Origin: Trachelipus rathkii
Lineage: Eukaryota; Arthropoda; Malacostraca; Isopoda; Trachelipodidae
Length of the DNA: 30,348 nucleotides
NCBI GenBank assembly: GCA_015478945.1
Contig: JABUQX010042087.1
Location: 12,501-42,848, forward strand
Reading direction: 5' to 3'
A model generated the notes under the pieces. That model saw only the letters and a list, made by a program, of their open reading frames with translations. It ran no database searches and was not told the origin of the DNA. Position numbers and translations under genes: made by a program. Every line of letters begins with the position of its first letter. The stretch's first letter is position 1. Positions 24,709 to 30,348 of this stretch are shown here, one piece after another.

Positions 24709-25849
24709 TAGGAATCACATTATTATTGTTTTTAAATGACTGAGATTCCCAATGAAACGATACCGTCTACAGTGACATTTTCGAAGCGAAAATAAAAAAT
24801 TAACAACAGTGATCAACAAATACACTTTTTTTGCGTATAAACTGTCGTTAGGCTCTATGTAGCCACGTTTCGTGGGGAATTGATTTAAATCGAATGTCTA
24901 TGCGTAAATAATTAGATATGATGAGAGAGAATGAATTCGAGGGACAGAAAAAGAGAGAGAGAAAAAATTGGATCAAGGAGAAAAAGACGAGTGAAAGAGA
25001 AACTAAATAAACCGGGGGAGAACGGGTATGCACGTTATATGAGCGAGGCGGAAAGATAGTCTGTATTCAAAATATTTGTAGTGTGACGCAAGGATGCGAG
25101 AGTGTGGCGGGCGAGGCCAGTAGATTCTGAGGTTCCGTGACGAAGAAACCGAAGAAGACGGGAGATTAGGCCTTAGACGAGAGTGGATGGCGAGAAGGGC
25201 GGAGAAACGCGCGGGCGCCGTTCGGTGGAAACTGCGCCGGACCTGTGGAGGCCGGGGGCAGGAGAGAATAAGACTGGAGGTTGCTTTGTAGCTTTATATT
25301 GAGCTAATGATGTGAGAAAGAAAGAATTCAGAGAGGGGGTGGGTTGTAAGGAGTAAATTTCTAGACAAGGCCCTCCAATGTTTGTTAAAATAGAGTAGGG
25401 ATAATTTTTATAGATTTATTTACCGGTGGGAAACACGGCACTATTGTGAGAGGTTAAGGTCCGGAATTCTGCAGGGGAGTCCCGAAAAAGTTAAGCCGTG
25501 AGATCCGTGGAGGGTGACGATTAAAAACATACATTGAGGGGGAGAGGAATGGACGGACGAGAGTACACGCGAGTGTGGAATACAGATATGTGGATGACCA
25601 GACGAATTATGGGATAAAAGCACGAGTTGCACAGAAGTACTTCAAAAGTACAGAGTAAGAAACAGTGTAATTCCGCAATCGTGTGCGTGAAAAAAGGAAA
25701 GGTGATATAGAGAGAGCTTATTGAGCGCGAGAGAATGGAGATAGTCGCTCGCCATTATGTGAACGAGTACGAGTATCAGAGAGCAAAAGAGAGATATTCG
25801 CAAACGTTACTCATCGGTGAAAAAAGAAACGATTTCGAGCATAAATAAA

Positions 25850-27367
25850 ATGAACCAGTTAGAGAAAATTTTCCCGTTATTTTTTAACGAGGGATACGCT
25901 ACGGGGTTCTTACAGAAATCAAAAATTCCGATTTTAAATTTAGCGATAAGACATTTTAGATATTTAAATGATAACTACAGAACAGAACAGAATAGGGCCG
26001 TCAAGGAAAGAGACGCCCGATGTTTGAAGGAATCTTATGGGAATAGCGAAATTTATCAAACATTTTCTGATGGCATCTACGATCAAGGGTATGCGCGCAT
26101 CATACACATACCAATATGTAGGTCCGAATCGAAGCATTATATAAACGAGGAATTCTTAATTCAAAAATTTGATAATGATTGTTATAATTCTTTCAAGAGT
26201 GAAAATAAACCTTTCATTTCACTGAAAGCGAATATTCCTATTACTTTGAATCAGGTTGATAAATTATGCTTAGATACAATCGAAACGATTAAAAACGGCG
26301 GTGCTAGTGCCGTTGTCGGTGATGAAGAAATTAAATGTGAGGAAATTATAAAGGAAAATATTGAAAATTTGTTAAGCTTTGGACAGTCTCTGGGAGGTAG
26401 AACGAAATCAAAATATTTTAATCAATTACTCTCACTGCTTTACTTTAACGCTATATTGTATATTTCTAACGAGAGCGTAAATGAGGACAATCTAAGATTG
26501 TTTTCGGCAACACCGACGAACTATTTGACCCTAAAATTATACATTTTCTTTCGAATATTCTATGTTTGCCCAACAACATATATTTGGGAAGTAAAAATGT
26601 TTAAATCATACTTAATCGATCGTTTAAGCACGGCAAACATCCACCGATTTCTTTTTGATTCGTGGCACTTTAGAGAAATGAATCTTATTAATAAAAGAAA
26701 AAAGAGACCATTCCCTTTAAATGATGATACAAATTTGTGTTTTAATGAATATTCGAACCCGACTCACCTTATTTCCTGTTCCTCGATCCTGAAAGCCCTA
26801 AAACGGTTAACTAAATCGATGGAAAAACACGAGATCGAGCTCTCTCGACTTTCTAGTAAAGGGAAAGAAGAGAGAATCGACTCTCTCAAACAATCTCTTA
26901 AAATCGAATGCTTGAATGTATTACTTCTTTATTTTGGTCTCGTATACGCAATTCCTTGGCGAGTGTTGAGAGGACTAAAATATGAAGAAGTCATTGATTT
27001 AGTTTTTGGAGTTATACCCGAAACGATTCAACCGTCTATTGGCTTACCGCATCTTATGGGGTTGCCATCGATAGCGCTGCATTTGTCGGGAATTAAGCAA
27101 TGGGAAATAAATCCTTTCATGAAAGTTATATGCGACTCGAACGAAGAATTCGTATATCAATTTGGACATTTTTCAAAAGTGATCCGATTTTCTACTACAA
27201 GAAAAAGCAAAGCATTGATCGAGGAAGATGCGACTTCGAGTGATATTGACGACGACTGCATTTTGAATTGTGGCGATCTGCCGCAAGGAGAAAATACTGG
27301 AGAGCTTATTTCGTTTCATAAAAAGACAAAACTTATTTCAATACTACAGAAGATCGCTCACCATTAG
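25850..27367 (+). CDS. Orphan 505-aa protein, single exon
   Basis: The longest intact ATG-started ORF in the window. The ATG at 25850 has A-rich context (ataaaATGa); the frame is open 11 codons further upstream but contains no earlier ATG. The protein is charged and mostly soluble-looking. A basic cluster NKRKKRPF lies near residues 271-278, a Lys/Glu/Leu-rich helical stretch near 300-340, one hydrophobic segment near 342-360 (IECLNVLLLYFGLVYAIPW), and an acidic, serine-rich stretch (SSDIDDD) near 453-459. There is no obvious signal peptide and no catalytic motif that I recognise. AATAAA at 27671-27676 could end the transcript. It lacks introns and lies immediately after the purine-rich block. 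I could not match it to a family. A viral structural protein is one inference; an insect orphan gene is equally possible. Confidence 0.75.
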   Translation: MNQLEKIFPLFFNEGYATGFLQKSKIPILNLAIRHFRYLNDNYRTEQNRAVKERDARCLKESYGNSEIYQTFSDGIYDQGYARIIHIPICRSESKHYINEEFLIQKFDNDCYNSFKSENKPFISLKANIPITLNQVDKLCLDTIETIKNGGASAVVGDEEIKCEEIIKENIENLLSFGQSLGGRTKSKYFNQLLSLLYFNAILYISNESVNEDNLRLFSATPTNYLTLKLYIFFRIFYVCPTTYIWEVKMFKSYLIDRLSTANIHRFLFDSWHFREMNLINKRKKRPFPLNDDTNLCFNEYSNPTHLISCSSILKALKRLTKSMEKHEIELSRLSSKGKEERIDSLKQSLKIECLNVLLLYFGLVYAIPWRVLRGLKYEEVIDLVFGVIPETIQPSIGLPHLMGLPSIALHLSGIKQWEINPFMKVICDSNEEFVYQFGHFSKVIRFSTTRKSKALIEEDATSSDIDDDCILNCGDLPQGENTGELISFHKKTKLISILQKIAHH

Positions 27368-27670
27368 CGAACAACTTTAACGGAACGAGTGAAAGCAGAT
27401 TGAGGTAATGCTTTTCGTATTACAATTGGAAGAGTATCTCTGAAACGCGAATATATTCGAGCAAAACCTCTGAACTTTAATTCCGTTGTTTTACACATTT
27501 CAATAACTTAAAGAATGGTCGATATTATCAAGTTTCCAAAAAATATCGAGACCATGGCTTTCTGAAAATACTAATGTTTGGTATAAAAACATATTATCGA
27601 GTTTCGACGTAAAAAGAGAAATTTTTATCTCTCGCAACCAAACCAAATGCCGGCAATTCGCAAACCACTT

Positions 27671-27676
27671 AATAAA
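27671..27676 (+). terminator. Polyadenylation signal candidate
   Basis: AATAAA about 300 bp after the 505-codon ORF and upstream of the next ORF on the same strand. Confidence 0.35.
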
Positions 27677-27759
27677 AAAGTTTAATTTATTCAAGATTAC
27701 GTCGTTCTATGTGGAGTTTTAAATACCCGGCAAGAAAAAAATCTACGCGTAGAGAATGA

Positions 27760-28266
27760 GAGGAGAATTTTAACTTAACTCCCGAAAATACTCTCGCAGA
27801 TCCGGTGTTGAATTATGCCGTTACGCATCCACTTTTGTACGACTACAAAAATGTTATACCCGGCGGGATATCTACTATAGGAAATGAAAAATTTTTGGAA
27901 CAAAAACTAGGAAACATATTTTCGACCACATATTCCTTCAACGCCTTAAGAATAACCTCGCTAAATTTTGTATTGAAATCATCCGCTGAATCGTTATTAG
28001 CGTCACCCTTCTTCAACGATGAGGACAAATGGCTAAGGAAACGACTATTTGCGGAAATAATTAATGCGGCTAACGAGAATTTTAAAGATATGCCTCAAAT
28101 GTTAGTTTTGAAAATGCATACGGAGAAGATTTTCGAAGATGAACTAGCTTCGTACAAAAACCCACATCGCCGAGAAACAATTAGGTATTTCAACGGGGGT
28201 GAAACCAACTTCAACGTCAGTCAAGAGAAATTGAAAGCGATTGAAAAAACGCGTTTTTTTATTTGA
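27760..28266 (+). CDS. 5'-incomplete ORF, unknown protein
   Basis: Open from just after TGA (27757-27759) to TGA at 28264-28266, about 168 codons. The first in-frame Met is far inside, so the true N-terminus is missing, spliced, or lost to a lesion. An ATG at 27756 lies one frame off and stops after five codons. Upstream of the TGA the same frame has an ATG at 27709 and a basic stretch (KYPARKKSTRRE), so the stop may be recent. The protein is soluble-looking with a patch NEKFLEQKLGN and a C-terminal FNGGETNFNVSQEKLK. AATAAA follows at 28314-28319. It is on the same strand as the 505-aa ORF and might be its functional partner or a relic from the same source. No family recognised. Confidence 0.45.
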   Translation, partial: EENFNLTPENTLADPVLNYAVTHPLLYDYKNVIPGGISTIGNEKFLEQKLGNIFSTTYSFNALRITSLNFVLKSSAESLLASPFFNDEDKWLRKRLFAEIINAANENFKDMPQMLVLKMHTEKIFEDELASYKNPHRRETIRYFNGGETNFNVSQEKLKAIEKTRFFI

Positions 28267-28313
28267 AAATAGCTAAAGTTTTTACATTCATATATTATTT
28301 TTATCATACTTGA

Positions 28314-28319
28314 AATAAA
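28314..28319 (+). terminator. Polyadenylation signal candidate
   Basis: AATAAA about 50 bp after the stop of the ORF ending at 28266, on its strand. Confidence 0.4.
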
Positions 28320-28445
28320 TTTTTTTATATTAAGTAATACTTTCCTTTACCTTAAATATTTTCAATTTTGAAAGATTTACGATTTTGATGAAAAAACATA
28401 CAGACCTCCTCCCACTCGTTTCGATGAATTTTTCATGTTAATTGG

Positions 28446-28660
28446 GTAAGGAATTGAAACATTTCCCAATAATTCGATCGGATCATTGTTTTAAGCGTTC
28501 CCTCGGTTTCGCTGATTCGACGGGCCTTTCGAGTTCCTAATCCGATCGATTGACTTATTAAGCGAATGACCCACTCACAATCAATTAGATTAGGAACTGA
28601 AACGCTTCATATATTTTGCTGACTCGGAGGGTATTACGAGCTTTTAATCCGGTTGACCGA
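28446..28660. repeat. Diverged direct repeat
   Basis: Two related units follow one another. The first contains taaggaattgaaacattt (from 28447) and gctgattcgacggg...gagttcctaatccg (28511-28544). The second contains ttaggaactgaaacgctt (from about 28590) and gctgactcggaggg...gagcttttaatccg (28618-28651). The second unit lacks about 35-45 bp between these blocks. The repeat lies in the putative intron before the terminal exon. Confidence 0.5.
28532..28598. repeat. 20-bp imperfect stem-loop
   Basis: Bases 28532-28551 pair with 28579-28598 in inverted orientation at about 17 of 20 positions, including a perfect 10-bp core (GTTCCTAATC with GATTAGGAAC, 28533-28542 and 28588-28597). The loop is about 27 nt. 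It could form a strong hairpin in RNA or cruciform in DNA. Confidence 0.5.
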
Positions 28661-28719
28661 AGATGATATCGTATAAGTCGATTGGTGTGTTTTTAATTTT
28701 TAATTATTTTCTTTTACAG

Positions 28720-28803
28720 TACCTAGATGATGATGATGTTGTCGTTTTGGAACGACCAGAATATCTTAAAGTAAATCTTCATTGGGACCCGAAACCTGAT
28801 TGA
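28720..28803 (+). CDS. Terminal exon of a spliced gene, unknown product
   Basis: A classic 3' splice site, a long T-rich tract ending ttttcttttacag at 28719, leads into 27 codons and a TGA at 28801-28803. Of the three phases only one is open beyond the first few codons; it begins YLDDDDVVVLERPEYL and ends WDPKPD. AATAAA follows within 20 bp (28822-28827). This is the best evidence for a spliced eukaryotic gene in the window. The upstream exon was not found. A 42-bp candidate at 28399-28440 (aacatacag before it, gg|gtaagg after it) gives stops in all joined phases. The intron may be long and contain the ORFs ending at 27367 and 28266. Product unknown. Confidence 0.5.
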   Translation, partial: YLDDDDVVVLERPEYLKVNLHWDPKPD

Positions 28804-28821
28804 AAGTCACAGTAGAATGAT

Positions 28822-28827
28822 AATAAA
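28822..28827 (+). terminator. Polyadenylation signal of the terminal exon
   Basis: AATAAA 18 bp after the TGA of the 28720-28803 exon, at a usual distance for a transcript end. Confidence 0.5.
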
Positions 28828-28928
28828 ATTGAAGAAATAATTTTTTTTGATAAATTATTATTATTATATTTAAGATCAATAATAAAATTGAAGCAGGGAA
28901 AATAAAAATGTTAATATAAGTTATAAAA

Positions 28929-28934
28929 TTTATT
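28929..28934 (-). terminator. Polyadenylation signal candidate for the IAP gene
   Basis: TTTATT on the plus strand gives AATAAA on the minus strand, about 115 bp after the stop of the IAP gene. Confidence 0.4.
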
Positions 28935-29047
28935 TCAAGAACATTAACAAAAAATATACAATGTGATATAGTTGAAATATATTTATATATTATTATACGC
29001 TTAAATATTATCAATATTTCAATAATTTTGGCGTATGTACGATGTTT

Positions 29048-30348
29048 TCATGAAATGATTGCTTTGAAGGCGTACTTTATAACGCTCCTACAGATCGGAC
29101 ATGACTCGAGGGCGAGTGCGCAACAACAGCACGTTACCATGTGTTTGCAAGGTAAAAATACAATTTGCGTTTTATTGTCCATACAAACTGTGCAACGCGC
29201 GTCTCTTGCAAAATTACGGGTTTCCGTCGAGGAGGCCGAGACGGGTGTAGCTTCTTCAGTGATTGATTGCGAAAGATCGTGGATATTAGATAGATTGTTA
29301 CGACGTGTGGGTATCGACGTAGAATTTTTAATAGTGTTTTCATCGTTATGGGTGCTGTCATCAGCGATTATCACGCTCGTGCTAGGTTCGTTTAACGTTC
29401 TTGGGCTGATACGATCATCGTTGGTTTCTCGTTCGGCTTCGTCAGTGGTAATTAATACAGAAAAATCATTACTATTTTCATTACGATTCGTGCTTTCTGC
29501 AGCTGTGTTCGTGGCATTTACGCTCGGATTATTTATCGTAACTGGGTGGGAACGATCCTCGATGGTCGATGGTCCTATTTTATTTTCCAAATATTGTCGC
29601 AAGACAGAAATCGTATTGAGACAATCGTCTAATATTTCATCGGCTCGCCTCATTCGCTCTCTAGCTTTTTTAACTATTTCGCTTTCATTATCATTTTGAC
29701 CATGAGATTCTAACGACGACGACGACGACGACGACAGCATCCACGACGAAGATGACGACGACGATGGTGCTGCTGCTCCTGCTCCTGCTGCTGCTGCTGC
29801 TATTCCTGCTTCTGCTGCTATTCCTGCTACTTCTGTAGCTATCGCTGCTGCTGCTGCTACATTCGACAACGACTCTTCCAGCCGAGGCATGCGAGAAGCA
29901 GGAACTTCCTTTTGTGCCTCGTCCGATTTATTAAACGAAATAAATAGGCATTCGGGGGACCATTTAGCGTGTTCGTCCCACGGATCGTCGTTCGCCTCCC
30001 AGTTTCTGAGTCCGAGGCCGCAAGAGAAACACCTCACGTGATCGCTAAGTTTATAATAATAAAATCCTGCCTCCGCTAATTTTTCTGGAGTCTGCCTAAC
30101 CCTATTAGGCCAACCAATGAAGGATTGTAAACGGGTTTCTCGCATCGCAAATTCCTTAGCTCGGGGTGCCAGGTAAGGGCGAAGGCCGAAACTCGTAATC
30201 AATAAATTTTTAGTCGAAGAATTAGTTAAAATTTTTAAACAGTCGTGATATTCTGACCACGTGCCTCTTGTGTCTCTTCTCCCTAAACCGCACACATCGA
30301 TGCCGCTGGTTGGCGCGTCGCTACCGGCATCGGAGGAAAAATTTGTCG
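29048..30348 (-). CDS. iap: Inhibitor of apoptosis protein, BIR and RING (5' end beyond window)
   Basis: Counting residues from a GTG at 30295, a BIR domain spans about 55-118 (RLQSF...GW...LAEAGFYY). Its zinc ligands are C89, C92, H109 and C116, exactly CX2CX16HX6C. A C-terminal C3HC4 RING lies at C368, C371, C383, H385, C389, C392, C399 and C402, ending four residues after KYAFK. Such proteins bind caspases through the BIR and ubiquitinate targets through the RING, blocking apoptosis in the cytosol. Between the domains is a long linker with alanine- and serine-rich runs (about 146-204). The frame is open to the window edge with no ATG before the BIR, so a first BIR or the true start lies outside. 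No intron interrupts BIR to RING, which suits a viral IAP or a retrocopy as well as a compact insect gene. All ligands are present, so it looks functional. Confidence 0.9.
   Translation of the reverse strand, partial: TNFSSDAGSDAPTSGIDVCGLGRRDTRGTWSEYHDCLKILTNSSTKNLLITSFGLRPYLAPRAKEFAMRETRLQSFIGWPNRVRQTPEKLAEAGFYYYKLSDHVRCFSCGLGLRNWEANDDPWDEHAKWSPECLFISFNKSDEAQKEVPASRMPRLEESLSNVAAAAAIATEVAGIAAEAGIAAAAAGAGAAAPSSSSSSSWMLSSSSSSSLESHGQNDNESEIVKKARERMRRADEILDDCLNTISVLRQYLENKIGPSTIEDRSHPVTINNPSVNATNTAAESTNRNENSNDFSVLITTDEAERETNDDRISPRTLNEPSTSVIIADDSTHNDENTIKNSTSIPTRRNNLSNIHDLSQSITEEATPVSASSTETRNFARDARCTVCMDNKTQIVFLPCKHMVTCCCCALALESCPICRSVIKYAFKAIIS
29684..29860 (-). repeat. Trinucleotide runs encoding Ala and Ser tracts of the IAP
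   Basis: Plus-strand GAC/GCT runs such as gacgacgacgacgacgacgac (from 29714) and gctgctgctgct encode, on the minus strand, serine and alanine stretches in the linker. These are likely replication-slippage expansions that lengthen the linker without touching the zinc-binding domains. Confidence 0.8.

Larger units (their letters stand above)
16701..25849. repeat. Long purine-rich (GA)n-dominated region
   Basis: From about 16.7 kb, and most strongly from 22.0 to 25.8 kb, the plus strand is dominated by G and A with many short GA runs (17140-17158, 22648-22677, 23371-23389) and words such as GAGCGAGAGAGTG. A less biased, AT-rich interval sits at about 19.1-20.9 kb. Open frames on the minus strand here are Ser/Leu/Pro/Arg-rich (SLSLSLSL), as expected from TCTCTC translation, and are not genes. 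A phrase close to GAGNGAGGAGGTAAT recurs near 18465 and 22428. The bias stops at the 505-codon ORF. Confidence 0.75.

Noticed and set aside
29028..29699. 223-codon open frame on the plus strand
   Set aside because: It lies antisense to the IAP and is the complement of its linker and RING; the minus strand carries the recognisable BIR and RING ligands.
1..30348. CRISPR arrays, bacterial operons, ribosome binding sites, rRNA
   Set aside because: No regularly spaced repeats, no Shine-Dalgarno-led gene strings and no rRNA-like sequence; the window is eukaryotic in character.

Overview
The window looks like a piece of an arthropod, probably insect, nuclear genome that carries several virus-like genes and gene relics. 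Signs of a eukaryotic genome are low coding density, long AT-rich spacers with (TA)n arrays, kilobases of (GA)n-rich DNA, AATAAA polyadenylation signals behind most of the better genes, and a textbook 3' splice site leading into a short terminal exon at 28720-28803. The species cannot be named from sequence alone. A parasitoid-wasp-like genome would fit but is only inference.

Layout. Positions 1-6300 are AT-rich and show no convincing gene, only small inverted repeats. Positions 6330-8620 hold, on the minus strand, a decayed second copy of the gene at 10783-12392, split by about 1 kb of unrelated DNA. The copy at 10783-12392 (minus) is a long ORF with LRR-like strands and CxxC pairs; its ATG lies in another frame, one base out at an A6 run. 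A (TA)n array follows at 12600-12735. Then come a small basic coiled-coil-like ORF (13068-13343, plus) with two AATAAA signals, and a broken T4 Rnl1-family RNA ligase (13739 to about 14740, minus). From about 16.7 to 25.8 kb the plus strand is purine-rich with many GA runs and only interrupted coding-like stretches. The right end is gene-dense: a 505-codon orphan ORF (25850-27367, plus), a 5'-incomplete ORF (27760-28266, plus), a spliced terminal exon (28720-28803, plus), and a BIR-RING inhibitor-of-apoptosis gene (29048 to the window end, minus).

How it fits together. Rnl1-type RNA ligases and single-exon BIR-RING IAPs are both known from large DNA viruses of insects, and Rnl1-type ligases are not typical insect nuclear genes. 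With several intronless orphan ORFs beside them, the simplest reading is a partly decayed, possibly partly domesticated, endogenous viral region, or genes captured from such a virus. This rests on two recognisable families and on architecture. The orphan ORFs were not matched to any viral protein, and ordinary insect genes or retrocopies remain possible, especially for the IAP.
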